Source of the DNA: Rhabditoides inermis
Lineage: Eukaryota > Nematoda > Chromadorea > Rhabditida > Rhabditidae
Reading direction: 5' to 3'
Assembly (NCBI GenBank): GCA_963966185.1
Contig: CAWZYM010000406.1
Location: 265,001-329,000 of the forward strand
DNA: 64,000 bases
The notes beneath the pieces were generated by a model that was not told the origin of the DNA, searched no databases, and saw only the letters and a list, made by a program, of their open reading frames with translations. Numbering within the stretch: position 1 is the first letter of the stretch; each line of letters begins with the position of its first letter. Shown piece by piece: positions 11,060 through 24,600 of this stretch. The position numbers and the translations under genes are program-made.

Positions 11060-13704
11060 TCGCAGCGCGCCGCTGCGCCGCTCTGTCTAAATGTCCTATG
11101 GTGTACATCCGTACATGGTTTTCCCTGCGCCACGGCTCTATGGATTTCGCTAAATTTGATATTGCCGCAAAGCCCTCGATCTCTAGATGCTCAATTAAAA
11201 AACCTCCACCCTTTTATCTCTCAAATCCGCGGAGCTATAAGCTCAAGAAAGTCCGACGAAATAGCGCGTAATCAGAGAGCGTCAGACAGAAAACAGGCGA
11301 GACAGTGTGTCAGATGAAGAGACGGGTCACTGACGAATCGGCTGCGGCGAGTAGACCTTACAAGAACGATTACTGCGAATCGCAGACTTCAGCTATCAAA
11401 AAACGGTTTCGACGTCACTCCTCTACACTCCCTCACCTACAAATCTGCCCGTAATCTTTTTATAACTCCTCCTGGTTTTCTTTCACGAAGTGATTTAGTA
11501 GAGGCGAGGCGACACCAAACAGTTGTCGCGGGCTGTTCAAGAAAACTAGCTAACCGTGTAACATCTCCCTTTACTACAACATGCATACAGGTGGCCACTA
11601 CACTTCTACCAAAATTTGCATCTTTTTGTGACCTCTGACGCCCGCTATCAATTAAATTCCTCTAATCGACATCATTTTATTGCCCCGCGACGAGAGAGTG
11701 TGGCGAGGTGAGAGTGCGCCAGCTGCCAGTCTGTCTGCTGTTAGAGAAAGAAACAGTAAATTGTGCAAATGAGCGAGAATATCACCATGCACTACGAAAC
11801 AGCTCACCACACTCCAACAAACTGTGCGAATTTTATATTCTGAGCAAATACAATAAAACATAAATATATGCACTCACGTCATTGTATGTTCAATCAGGGA
11901 AGTGAGGCGAGGCGAAAAACTTTGTAGTACCACCTATTTTTCTCATCCCTCTTTTTTTCGTCTCTCTCTCTCCCTCTCTCTTACTTCTCTCTCTCTCTCT
12001 TTCGTCTCTCTCTCCCTTTTTCTGCCTCTCTGCCTCTCTCCCTCTCTCCTTCTATCTCTCTATCTCTCTCTCTATCTCTCTTTTGTTTTATAATATCAGA
12101 CCAGTGATAACTATAAATTATATTTGTATCTCTAATAAATAAAAATTGTCAACCAGCTACTGATAGGCTTTTACCGCGGAGTGTGCCGGAGCGCCCTCTT
12201 TGTGCATACGAGAGAGTGAAGCGCTTTCTATGTGCATACGAGAAAATGAACGATCAGAGAGTCGGAGAAAGTTCATATCAGTAGCACTGATCAATATATT
12301 CTTATTATTACTGATATACTGATATACTTTGACCGCGGAGGCGCGCGGAGCGGCTGTCTGTGATCATAGGCGAGAATAGATGTTTTATAATATTAGATCC
12401 GTGATAACTAATTATTGTCAACCAGCTACTGATAGAATTTGACCGCTGAGGCGCGCGGAGCGGCTGTCTGTGATCATAGGCGAGAGTAGAAGTTTTATAA
12501 TATTAGATCCGTGATAACTAATCATTGTCAACCAGCTACTGATAGAATTTGACCGCTGAGGCGCGCGGAGCGGCTGTCTGTGATCAAAGGCGAGAGTAGA
12601 TATTTTATGACGAGAAAGTGAAAGATCAGAGAGTATAAGAAAATGCATATCTGTATCAGTGATTAATGTATTATTATAATTACTGATCTACTGATAGACT
12701 TTGACCGCGGAGGCGCGCAAAGCGTGCCGGAGCGCCTCCTATGTGCATCCGAGAGAGTGAAATATCAGACAGTCGGAGAGAATCCATATCAGTAAAAGTG
12801 ATCAATATATTCTTGTTATTACTGATCTACTGATAGAATTTGACCGCGGAGGCGCGCGAAGCGTGCCGGAGCGCCTCCTATGTGCATCCGAGAGAGTGAA
12901 ATATCAGACAGTCGGAGAGAATCCATATCAGTAAAAGTGATCAATATATTCTTGTTATTACTGATCTACTGATAGACTTTGACCGCGGAGGCGCGCGAAG
13001 CGTGCCGGAGCGCCTCCTTTGTGCATCCGAGAGAGTGAAATATCAGACAGTCGGAGAGAATGCATATCAGTAACAGTGATCAATATATTCTTATTATTAC
13101 TGATCTACTGATAGACTTTGACCGCGGAGGCGCGCGAAGCGTGCCGGAGCGCCCTCCTATGTGCATCCGAGAGAGTGAAATATCAGAGAGTCGGAGAGAA
13201 TGCATATCAGTAACAGTGATCAATATATTCTTATTATTACTGATCTACTGATAGACTTTGACCGCGGAGGCGCGCGAAGCGTGCCGGAGCGCTTTCTATG
13301 TGCATACGAGAAAGTGAGAGATCAGAGAGACGGAAAAAAAACATATTAGTATCAGTGATCATTATATTGTGTTTTTTTTATTACTGATACTGATAGGCTC
13401 TGACAGCGGAGCGTGCCGGACCGCCTTCTATGAGCAAGGTAAATACATCTGTAGAAAAGCAGTCAACCAGATACTATCAACCAGATAGACACTGACACTT
13501 TCTAATTATTCAAAATTACTGAAAATAAAAAAAAATAAGGAAAGAAATAAAGATCAGCCATCTACTGGAAGACTGACAACAGCACTTCTAGCACAGCTCC
13601 TAATAGCACTTCCAGAGCACAAATCAAGTCAATCTATATATCAATCGATAGATAATTTTCTCCTTTATTTTATACCTATATTTCTAGCGCGCGAAGCGCG
13701 CTAG
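11060..13704 (+). mobile_element. Repeat unit 3: Helitron-like element, 2645 bp, diverged head
   Basis: It starts TCGCAGCGCGCCGCTGCGCC. The first 250 bases are a diverged form (TTTCCCTGCGCCACGG, CTAAATTTGATATTG) shared loosely with units 1 and 6 and distinct from the common head. The (CT)-rich tract lies at about 11940-12086. After the spacer come short A, B and A arrays. Hairpin 13684-13704 ends the unit. Confidence 0.6.
12165..13435 (+). repeat. Mixed A-B-A satellite array
   Basis: Partial A monomers lie at 12165-12340, type B copies at about 12341-12608, then about six A monomers. The switch into B occurs at the shared TTTGACCGCGGAGGCGCGCGGAGCG module. The switch back at about 12609 is the recurrent TTTTATGACGAGAAAG fusion. 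The monomer at 12200-12230 repeats the GCGC..TATGTGCATACGAGA segment. Confidence 0.92.
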
Positions 13705-14734
13705 TCGCAGCGCCCGCTGCGCCGGTCTGGCTAAATGCCCTATGGTGTCTGTACGTCCATCGCTCTACCGCGCCAGCCACTACTCCTATCTAGCCAAACG
13801 TGACATCGATCCGATGGTCTCGGTCCCGAGATGCAGGATTCCAATTTTCAGATCTTTATCTCTCTTATCCGCGGAGCTATAAGCTAAAGAAAGTCCGACG
13901 AAATAGCGCGTAATCCGAGAGAGTCAGACACAAAAGCGGCGAAATAGTGTGTGAGGCGAGGAGACGGGTAGGTGGTTGAACGGTTGCATCGAGTAGGCCT
14001 TACAAGAACGAGTACTGCGAATCGCAGACTTCAGCTATCGAAAAACGGTTTTCACGTCACTCCTCTAAACTCCCTCACCTACAAATCTGCCCGTAATCTT
14101 TTTATAAATCTTCCTGGTTTCCTTTCACGAAGGGATTTAGTCGAGGCGAGGCGACACCAAACAGTTGTCGCGGGCTGTTCAAGAAAACTAGGCAATCGTG
14201 TAAGGTCTCCCTTTACTACAACATGCAAATAGGTGGCCACTACACTTCTACCAAAATTCGCATCTTTTTATGACCTCTGACGCCCGCTATCAATTAAATT
14301 CCTCTAATCGACGCCACTTTATTGCCCCGCGACGAGAGAGTGTGGCGAGGTGAGAGTGCGCCAGCTGCCAGTCTGTCTGCTGTTAGAGAAAGAAACAGTA
14401 CATTGTGCAAATGAGCGAGAACATCACTACGAAAAAGCTCACCACACTCCACAAACTGTGCAAATTCTATATTCTCAGCAAATACAATACAAATATAACT
14501 GTATGCACTAACGACATTCTATATTCAATCATAGAAGTGAGGCGAGGCGAAATAGTATGTAACCTCCTTTTCTCATCCCATTCCTTTTCTCATCCATCAT
14601 TTTCGTCTCTCTCTCTCTCTCCCTCTCTCTCTCTTCCTCTCTCTCTCTCTTTTATTATGACTTTAGATTAGTGATAACTATGAAGTCTACTTGGATCTAA
14701 AATCAATAATAATTGTCAACCAGCTGCTCCTCCT

Positions 14735-14785
<51 letters not shown>

Positions 14786-14871
14786 CTCTCTCTTATATTT
14801 TATATTATTAGACCAGTGATAACTATAAATTATACTTGTATCTATAATAAATAGTAATTGTCAACCAGCTA

Positions 14872-17440
14872 CTGATAGGCTTTTACCGCGGAGTGTGCCG
14901 GAGCGCCCTCTGTGTGCATACGAGAGAGTGAAAGATCATAGAGTCGGAGAAAATGCATATCAGTAGCACTGATCAATATATTCTTATTTTTACTGATCTA
15001 CTGATCGGCTTTGACCGCGGAGGCGCGCGAAGCGTGCCGGAGCGCCTTCTATGTGCATACGAAAGAGTAAAAAATCAGAGAGTCGGAGAAAATGCATATC
15101 AGTATCAGTGATCAATGTATTTTTATAATTACTGATCTACTGATCGGCTTTGACCGCGGAGGCGCGCGAAGCGTGCCGGAGCGCCTTCTATGTGCATACG
15201 AAAGAGTAAAAAATCAGAGAGTCGGAGAAAATGCATATCAGTATCAGTGATCAATGTATTTTTATAATTACTGATCTACTGATCGGCTTTGACCGCGGAG
15301 GCGCGCGAAGCGTGCCGGAGCGCCTTCTATGTGCATACGAAAGAGTAAAAAATCAGAGAGTCGGAGAAAATGCATATCAGTATCAGTGATCAATGTAGTA
15401 TTATAATTACTGATCTACTGATCGGATTTGACCGCGGAGGCGCGCGAAGCGTGCCGGAGCGCCTTCTATGTGCATACGAGTGAGTAAAAAATCACAGAGT
15501 CGGAGAAAATGCATATCAGTATCCGTGATCAATGTATTATTATAATTACTGATATACTGATCGACTTTGACCACGGAGGCGCGCGAAGCGTGCCGGAGCG
15601 CTTTCTATGTACATACGAGAGAGTGAAAGATCAGAGAGTAGGAGAGAATGCATATCAGTATCAGTGATCAATGTATTATTATTATGATTACTGATCTACT
15701 GATCGACTTTGACCGCGGAGGCGCGCGAAGCGTGCCGGAGCGCCCTTAATGTGCAAACGAAAGAGTAAAAGATCAGAGAGTCGGAGAAAATGCATATCAG
15801 TATCAGTGATCAATGTATTATTATAATTACTGATCTACTGATCGACTTTGACCGCGGAGGCGCGCGAAGCGTGCCGGAGCGCCTTCTATGTGCATATGAA
15901 AGAGTAAAAGATCAGAGAGTCGGAGAAAATGCATATCAGTAGCAGTGATCAATATATTTTTATTATTCCTGATATACTGATCGGCTTTGACCGCGGAGTC
16001 CGGAGTGTGCCGGAGCGCACTCTGAGTGCATACGAGAGAGTAAAAAATCAGAGAGTAGAAGAGAATGCATATCATTATCAGTGATCAGTATATTATTATA
16101 ATTACTGATCTACTGATCGGATTTGACCGCGGAGGCGCGCGAAGCGTGCCGGAGCGCCTTCTATGTGCTCACGAAAGAGTAAAAAATCAGAGAGTAAGAG
16201 TAAAAAATCAGAGAGTTACGAAAGAGTAAAAAATCAGAGAGTCGGAAAAAATGCATATCAGTATCAGTGATAATATATTATTATATTTACTGATCTACTG
16301 ATCGGCTTTAACCGCGGAGGCGCGCGGAACGTGCCGGAGCGCCCTCCATGTGCATACGAGAGAGTAAAATATCAGAGAGTAGGAGAAAATGCATATCAGT
16401 AGCAGTGATCAATATATTCTTATTTTTACTGATCTACTGATATACTTTGACCGCGGAAGCGCGCGAAGCGTGCCGGAGCGCTTTCTATGTGCATACGAGA
16501 AAGTGAAAGATCAGAGAGTCGGAGAAAATGCAAATCAGTAGCAACGATCAATATATTCTTATTATTACTGATGTACTGATCGACTTTGACCGCGGAGGCG
16601 CGCGGAGCGTGCCGGAGCGCTTTCTATGTGCATACGAGAAAGTGAAAGATCAGAGAGTCGGAGAAAATGCATATCAGTAGCAGTGATCAATATAGTCTTA
16701 TTATTACTGATGTACTGATCGGCTTTGACCGCGGAGGCGCGCGAAGCGTGCCGGAGCGCTTTTTATGTGCATACGAGAAAGTGAACGATCAGAGAATAGG
16801 AGAAAATGCATTTCAGTATCAGTGATCAATGTATTATTATAATTACTGATATACTGATCGGCTTTGACCGCGGAGGCGCGCGAAGCGTGCCGGAGCGCCC
16901 TCTATGTGCATACGAGATAGTAAAATATCAGAGAGTTGGAGAAAATGCATTTCAGCATCAGTGATCAATGTATATTATTATAACTACAGATCTACTGATC
17001 GGCTTTGACCGCGGAGGCGCGCGAAGCGTGCCGGAGCGCCTTCTATGTGCATATGAAAGAGTAAAAAATCAGAGAGTCGGAGAAAATGCATATCAATATC
17101 AGTGATCAATGTATTATCATAATTACTGATATACTGATCGGCTTTGACCGCGGAGGCGCGCGAAGCGTGCCGGAGCGCTTTCTATGTGCATACGAGAAAG
17201 TAACGATCAGAGAGTTAGAAAAAATGCATATCAGTAGCAGTGATCAATATATTCTTATTATTACTGATCTACTGATAGACTTTGACCGCGGAGGCGCGCG
17301 AAGCGTGCCGGAGCGCCCTCCATGTGCATCCGAGAGAGATATCAGAAAGTCGGAGAAAATGCATATCAGTAACAGTGATCAATATATTCTTATTATTACT
17401 GATCTACTGATAGACTTTGACCGCGGAGGCGCGCGAAGCG
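14872..17440 (+). repeat. Type A satellite array, about 18 monomers
   Basis: The first copies form a near-identical trio with CGAAAGAGTAAAAAATCAG and CAATGTATTTTTATAATTAC. One monomer (16171-16245) has its GAAAGAGTAAAAAATCAGAG segment in three imperfect tandem copies, probably from slippage. Monomers alternate between TATTATTATAATTAC and TATTCTTATTATTAC at the AT-rich end. Confidence 0.94.
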
Positions 17441-17905
17441 TCCCGGAGCGGCTATCTAAGATCATAGGCGAGAGTAAATATTTTATGATGTTATATCCCT
17501 GATAACTAATAATGGTCAACCAACTACTGATAGGATTTGACCGCAGAGGCGCGCGGAGCGGTTATCTATGATCAGAGGCGAGAGTAGGTATTTTATGATT
17601 TTAGATCAGTGATAAATTATAACTCTCAACCAACTACACTGTTATATATTACTGATACTGTTATATACTGTTATATACTGTTATGTACTGTTATATATTA
17701 CTGATATACTTTTATCGCGGATAACTGATATACTTTTATCGCGGAGGCGCGCGGAGCGTGACGGAGCGCCTACTATGTGCATACGAGAGAGTGAAAGATC
17801 AGAGAGTCAGAGAAAATGCATATCAGTAGCAGTGATCAATATATTCTTCTTTTTACTGATCTACTGATATAGTTTGACCGCGGAGCCGGAGCGCTTTCTA
17901 TGAGC
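17441..17905 (+). repeat. Short B segment, irregular TACTGTTATA repeats, and degenerate A monomers
   Basis: About two B copies at 17441-17630 enter through CCCGGAGCGGCTATC. Bases 17632-17711 are an irregular tandem run of TACTGTTATA and TATTACTGATA units that is not found elsewhere in the window. The ACTGATATACTTTTATCGCGG segment is doubled at 17699-17745. A monomers then lead into the unit 4 tail. Confidence 0.85.
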
Positions 17906-19196
17906 ATAGTAAATAAAATAGCTGTAGAAAAACAGTAACTATCAACCAGATACTGATAGACTCAGACACTTTCTAGATATTTGATATTACCGAAAATTAA
18001 AAAAAAGTAAATAAATAAAGATCAGTCATCTACTAAAAGACTGACAACAGCACTTCTAGCACAGCTCCTAATAGCACTTCCAGAGCACATATCAATTCAA
18101 TCTATATATCAATCGATAGATAATTTTCTCCTCTATTTTATACCTATATTTCTAGCGCGCGAAGCGCGCTAGTCTGGTGTAAGTGTAAAATGCCCTATGG
18201 TGTCTGTACGTCCATCGCTCTACCGCGCCACTCACTACTCCTATCTAGCCAAACGTGACATCGATCCGATGGTCTCGGTCCCGAGATGCAGGATTCCAAT
18301 TTTCAGATCTTTATCTCTCATATCCGCGGAGCTATAAGCTCAAGAATGTCCGACGAAATAGCGCGTGATCAGAGAGAGTCAGACACAAAAGCGGCGAAAT
18401 AGTGTGTCAGATGAAGAGACGGGTCACTGGCGAATCGGCTGCGGCGAGTAGACCTTACAAGAACGAGTACTGCGAATCGCAGACTTCTGCTATCGAGAAA
18501 CGGTTTCGACGTCACTCCTCTACACTCCCTTACCTACAAATCTGCCCGTAATCTTTTTATAACACCTCCTGGTTTTCTTTCACGAAGTGATTTAATCGAG
18601 GCGAGGCGACACCAAACAGTTGTCGCGGGCTGTTCAAGAAAACTAGGCAACCGTGTAAGGTCTCCCTTTACTACAACATGCTTATAGGTGGCCACTACAC
18701 TTCTACAAAAATTTGCATCTTTTTGTGACCTCTGACGCTCGCTATCAATTAAATTCCTCTAATCGACGCCACTTTATTGCCCCGCGACGAGAGAGTGTGG
18801 CGAGGTGAGAGTGCGCCAGCTGCCAGTCTGTCTGATGTCAGAGAAAGAGACAGTCAATTGTGCAAACGACCGAGAACATCACCACGCACTACGAAACAGC
18901 TCACCACACTCCAACAAACTGCGCGATTACTATATTCTGAAGAAATACAATAAAACATTACTATATGCACTCACGTCCTTCTATATTCAATCATAGAAGT
19001 GAGGCGAGGCGAAATAGTATGTAACCTCCTTTTCTCATCCCATTCCTTTTCTCATCCATCATTTCCGTCTCTCTCTCTCTCTCTCCCTCTCTCTCTCTTC
19101 CTCTCTCTCTCTTATATTATGACTTTAGATTAGTGATAACTATGAAGTCTACTTGGATCTAAAATCAATAATAATTGTCAACCAGCTGCTCCTCCT

Positions 19197-19245
<49 letters not shown>

Positions 19246-19364
19246 GACTTTTCTCTCTCTCTCTCTTTCTTTCTCTCTCTTATATTTTATATTATTAGAC
19301 CAGTGATAACTATAAATTATACTTGTATCTATAATAAATAGTAATTGTCAACCAGCTACTGATA

Positions 19365-20885
19365 GGCTTTTACCGCGGAGTGTGCCGGAGCGCCCTCTGT
19401 GTGCATACGAGAGAGTGAAAGATCATAGAGTCGGAGAAAATGCATATCAGTAGCACTGATCAATATATTCTTATTTTTACTGATCTACTGATATACTTTG
19501 ACCGCGTAGGCGCGCGAAGCGTGCCGGAGCGCCTTCTATGTGCATACGAAAGAGTAAAAAATCAGAGAGTCGGAGAAAATGCATATCAGTATCAGTGATC
19601 AATGTATTTTTATAATTACTGATCTACTGATCGGCTTTGACCGCGGAGGCGCGCGAAGCGTGCCGGAGCGCCTTCTATGTGCATACGAAAGAGTAAAAAA
19701 TCAGAGAGTCGGAGAAAATGCATATCAGTATCAGTGATCAATGTATTTTTATAATTACTGATCTACTGATCGGCTTTGACCGCGGAGGCGCGCGAAGCGT
19801 GCCGGAGCGCCTTCTATGTGCATACGAAAGAGTAAAAAATCAGAGAGTCGGAGAAAATGCATATCAGTATCAGTGATCAATGTATTATTATAATTACTGA
19901 TCTACTGATCGGCTTTGACCGCGGAGGCGCGCGAAGCGTGCCGGAGCGCCTTCTATGTGCATACGAGTGAGTGAAAGAACAGAGAGTAGGAGAGAATGTA
20001 TATCAGTAGCAGTAATCAATATATTATTATAATTGCTGATCTACTGATAGACTTCGACTGCGGAGGCGCGCGGAGCGTGCCGGAGCGCCTTCTATGTGCA
20101 TACGAAAGAGTAAAAAATCAGAGAGTCGGAGAAAATGCATATCAGTATCAGTGATCAATGTATTATTATAATTACTGATCTACTGATCGGCTTTGACCGC
20201 GGAGGCGCGCGAAGTGTGCCGGAGCGCCTTCTATGTGCATACGAGTGAGTGAAAGAACAGAGAGTAGGAGAGAATGTATATCAGTAGCAGTAATCAATAT
20301 ATTATTATAATTGCTGATCTACTGATAGACTTCGACTGCGGAGGCGCGCGGAGCGTGCCGGAGCGCTTTCTATGTGCATACGAGAAAGTAAAATATCAGA
20401 GAGTCGGAGAAAATGCATATCAGTAGCAGTGATCAATATATTCTTATTATTACTGATATACTGATCAACTTTGACCGCGGAGGCGCGCGAAGCGTGCCGG
20501 AGCGCTTTCTATGTGCATACGAGAAAGTAAAATATCAGAGAGTCGGAGAAAATGCATATCAGTAGCAGTGATCAATATATTCTTATGATTACTGATATAC
20601 TGATCAACTTTGACCGCGGAGGCGCGCGAAGCGTGCCGGAGCGCTTTCTATGTGCATACGAGAAAGTGATTGATCAGAGAGTCGGAGAAAATTCATATCA
20701 GTAGCAGTGATCAATATATTCCTAATATTACTGATATACTGATCAACTTTGACCGCGGAGGCGCGCGAAGCGTGCCGGAGCGCTTTCTATGTGCATACGA
20801 GAAAGTAAAATATCAGAGAGTCGGAGAAAATGCATATCAGTAGCAGTGTTCAATATATTATTATAATTACTGATCTACTGATAGA
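19365..20885 (+). repeat. Type A satellite array, about 11 monomers
   Basis: The first four monomers match those after 14872. A two-monomer pattern with AATGTATATCAGTAGCAGTAATC and ACTTCGACTGCGG occurs at about 19960-20090 and again at about 20240-20370. The switch to B is at about 20886 within GACCGCGGAGGCGCGCGGAGCG. Confidence 0.94.
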
Positions 20886-23440
20886 AATTGACCGCGGAGG
20901 CGCGCGGAGCGGCTATCTATGATCATAGGCGAGAGTAGAGATTTTATAATATTAGATCCGTGATAACTAATAATTGTCAACCAGCTACTTATAGAACTTG
21001 ACCGCTGAGGCGCGCGGAGCGGCTGTCTGTGATCAAAGGCGAGAGTAGAGATTTTATAATATTAGATCCGTGACAACTAATCATTGTCAACCAGCTACTG
21101 ATAGAACTTGACCGCTGAGGCGCGCGGAGCGGCTGTCTGTGATCAAAGGCGAGAGTAGAGATTTTATAATATTAGATCCGTGATAACTAATCATTGTCAA
21201 CCAGCTACTGATAGAACTTGACCGCTGAGGCGCGCGGAGAGGCTGTCTGTGATCAAAGGCGAGAGTAGAGATTTTATAATATTAGATCCGTGATAACTAA
21301 TCATTGTCAACCAGCTACTGATAGAATTTGACCGCTGAGGCGCGCGAAGCGGCTGTCTATGATCATAGACGAGAGTAGAGATTTTATCATATTAGATCCG
21401 TGATAACTAATCATTGTCAACCAGCTACTGATAGAATTTGACCGCCGAGGCGCGCGGACCGGCTGTCTATGATCATAGGCGAGAGTAGAGATTTTATAAT
21501 ATTAGATCCGTGATAACTAATCATTGTCGACCAGCTACTGATAGAATTTGACCGCCGAGGCGCGCGGACCGGCTGTCTATGATCATAGGCGAGAGTAGAG
21601 ATTTTATAATATTAGATCCGTGATAACTAATAATTGTCAACCAGCAACTGATAGAATTTGACCGCTGAGGCGCGCGGACCGGCTGTCTATGATCATAGGC
21701 GAGAGTAGAGACTTTATAATATTACATCCGTGATAACTAATCATTGTCAACCAGCAACTGATAGAATTTGACCGCTGAGGCGCGCGGACCGACTGTCTAT
21801 GATCATAGGCGAGAGTAGAGATTTTATAATATTACATCCGTGATAACTAATCATTGTCAACCAGCTACTGATAGAACTTGACCGCTGAGGCGCGCGGAGC
21901 GGCTGTCTGTGATCAAAGGCGAGAGCAGAGATTTTATAATATTAGATCCGTGATAACTAATCATTGTCAACCAGCTACTGATAGAATTTGACCGCCGAGG
22001 CGCGCGGACCGGCTGTCTATGATCATAGGCGAGAGTAGAGATTTTATAATATTAGATCCGTGATAACTAATCATTGTCGACCAGCTACTGATAGAATTTG
22101 ACCGCCGAGGCGCGCGGACCGGCTGTCTATGATCATAGGCGAGAGTAGAGATTTTATAATATTAGATCCGTGATAACTAATCATTGTCAACCAGCAACTG
22201 ATAGAATTTGACCGCTGAGGCGCGCGGACCGGCTGTCTATGATCATAGGCGAGAGTAGAGACTTTATAATATTAGATCCGTGATAACTAATCATTGTCAA
22301 CCAGCTACTGATAGAATTTGACCGCTGAGGCGCGCGGACCGGCTGTCTATGATCATAGGCGAGAGTAGAGATTTTATAATATTAGATCCGTGATGTTTTT
22401 TTTTTGTTTAGCCGGTTGAATCCGGGGTTCTCCTAGTCGAGAACAAGATAGGGTTCTTGGATTACGACGACGTCAGCAGAGGTAGTTGGGTTGGGTGGCG
22501 TCGGACGTCTTGAATTCCGTTCTTGAGTCCGTAGATGGTGCTGTGACGCCTTCTGGCTGCCATGAGAGTGGATTGCCACACCACAGGGGCTTGGTGAATT
22601 TCGCAAGAATGGTTGACTCCGAGGGGGATCGAACCAGCTACCACGAGATTAAGAGACGAACGCTCTATCCACTGAGCCGCGCCCCCGGCCTAACTAATCA
22701 TTGTCAACCAGCTACTGATAGAATTTGACCGCTGAGGCGCGCGGAGCGGCTGTCTATGATCATAGACGAGAGTAGAGATTTTATAATATTAGATCCGTGA
22801 TAACTAATCATTGTCGACCAGCTACTGATAGAATTTGACCGCCGAGGCGCGCGGACCGGCTGTCTATGATCATAGGCGAGAGTAGAGATTTTATAATATT
22901 AGATCCGTGATAACTAATCATTGTCAACCAGCAACTGATAGAATTTGACCGCTGAGGCGCGCGGACCGGCTGTCTATGATCATAGGCGAGAGTAGAGACT
23001 TTATAGTATTAGACCCGTGATAACTAATCATTGTCAACCAGCAACTGATAGAATTTGACCGCTGAGGCGCGCGGACCGGCTGTCCATGATCATAGGCGAG
23101 AGTAGAGATTTTATAATATTAGATCCGTGATAACTAATCATTCTCAACCAGCTACTGATAGAATTTGACCGCTGAGGCGCGCGGAGCGGCTGTCTATGAT
23201 CATAGGCGAGAGTAGAGATTTTATAATATTAGATCCGTGATAACTAATCATTGTCAACCAGCTACTGATAGAATTTGACCGCTGAGGCGCGCGGAGCGGC
23301 TGTCTATGATCATAGACGAGAGTAGAGATTTTATAATATTACATCCGTGATAACTAATCATTGTCAACCAGCTACTGATAGAATTTAACCGCGGAGGCGC
23401 GCGGAGCGGCTATCTATGATCGTAAAGTACTTATTTTATG
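20886..23440 (+). repeat. Type B satellite array, about 20 monomers, split by a SINE
   Basis: The 110-base period is exact over most of the array. A 5-monomer (550-base) higher-order period is marked by the private variant CATTGTCGACC at about 21523 and about 22073, seen again near 22810. Two versions alternate, GCGGAGCGGC and GCGGACCGGC. The array continues in phase across the SINE, so the insertion came after local amplification. It ends in the B-to-A fusion at about 23440. Confidence 0.95.
22395..22690 (-). mobile_element. tRNA-derived SINE, about 296 bp
   Basis: On the minus strand the element starts at 22690 with a tRNA-like head. It has an A-box-like CGGCTCAGTGG (22679-22669), a perfect B box GGTTCGATCCC (22635-22625) and an anticodon-loop-like CTCTTAA, pointing to a tRNA-Lys(CUU)-type ancestor. 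The anticodon stem is degenerate. An unrelated body of about 200 bases follows, then an A10 tail (22405-22396 read as T on plus). It splits a B monomer between CCGTGAT and AACTAATC. At most one or two bases are duplicated, unlike the usual 7-20-base target duplication of LINE-mobilised SINEs. The head would provide an internal Pol III promoter. Confidence 0.85.
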
Positions 23441-24600
23441 ACGAGAAAGTGAAAGATCAGAGAGTATAAAAAAATGCATATCTGTATCAGTGATCAATGT
23501 ATTATTATAATTACTGACCTACTGATAGACTTTGACCGCGGAGGCGCGCGAAGCGTGCCGGAGCGCCTCCTATGTCCATCCGAGAGAGTGAACGATCAGA
23601 GAGTAGGAGAGAATGCATATCAGTAACAGTGATCAATATATTCTTGTTATTACTGATCTACTGATAGACTTTGACCGCGGAGGCGCGCGAAGCGTGCCGG
23701 AGCGCCTCCTATGTGCATCCGAGAGAGTGAAATATCAGAGAGTCGGAGAGAATGCATATCAGTAACAGTGATCAATATATTCTTATTATTATTGATCTAC
23801 TGATAGACTTTGACCGCGGAGGCGCGCGAAGCGTGCCGGAGCGCCTCCTATGTGCATCCGAGAGAGTGAAATATCAGAGAGTCGGAGAGAATGCATATCA
23901 GTAACAGTGATCAATATATTCTTATTATTACTGACCTACTGATAGACTTTGACCGCGGAGGCGCGCGATGCGTGCCGGAGCGCCTCCTATGTGCATCCGA
24001 GAGAGTGAAATATCAGAGAGTCGGAGAGAATGCATATCAGTAACAGTGATCAATATATTCTTATTATTACTGATCTACTGATAGACTTTGACCGCGGAGG
24101 CGCGCGAAGCGTGCCGGAGCGCCTCCTATGTGCATCCGAGAGAGTGAAATATCAGAGAGTCGGAGAGAATGCATATCAGTAACAGTGATCAATATATTCT
24201 TATTATTACTGATCTACTGATAGACTTTGACCGCGGAGGCGCGCGAAGCGTGCCGGAGCGCCTCCTATGTGCATCCGAGAGAGTGAAATATCAGAGAGTC
24301 GGATAGAATGCATATCAGTAACAGTGATCAATATATTCTTATCATTACTGATCTACTTATAGATTCTGACCGCGGAGGCGCGCGAAGCGTGCCGGAGCGC
24401 CCTCCATGTGCATACGAGAGAGATATCAGAGATTCGGAGAAAGTGCATATCAGTAACAGTGATCAATATATTCTCATTATTACTGATCTACTGATAGACT
24501 TTGACCGCGGAGGCGCGCGAAGTGTGCCGGAGCGCCTTCTAGTGCAAAGGAGAAAGAGAGAGAGAGAGAGAGAGAGAGAAGCGGAGAAACGGAAAGTGTA
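23441..24600 (+). repeat. Type A satellite array, about 8 monomers, ending in a (GA)n run
   Basis: Most monomers read GCGCCTCCTATGTGCATCC with ATCAGTAACAGTGATC, the subtype also dominant in unit 2. The last copy has its GAGAGAG expanded to (GA)n at 24552-24580. Confidence 0.93.

Larger units (their letters stand above)
13705..18172 (+). mobile_element. Repeat unit 4: Helitron-like element, 4468 bp, with doubled CT module
   Basis: It starts TCGCAGCGCCCGCTGCGCC with a perfect 7-bp inverted repeat and then the common head class. The CT-plus-spacer module occurs twice: CT at about 14605-14650, spacer to 14725, second CT at about 14736-14790, second spacer to about 14870. The same doubled module and the first A monomers after it recur in unit 5 about 4.46 kb downstream, which indicates recent exchange. 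Hairpin 18152-18172 ends the unit. Confidence 0.6.

Noticed and set aside
22462..22728. Short open frames on both strands at the SINE
   Set aside because: They lie across the tRNA-like head and body of a non-coding retroelement.
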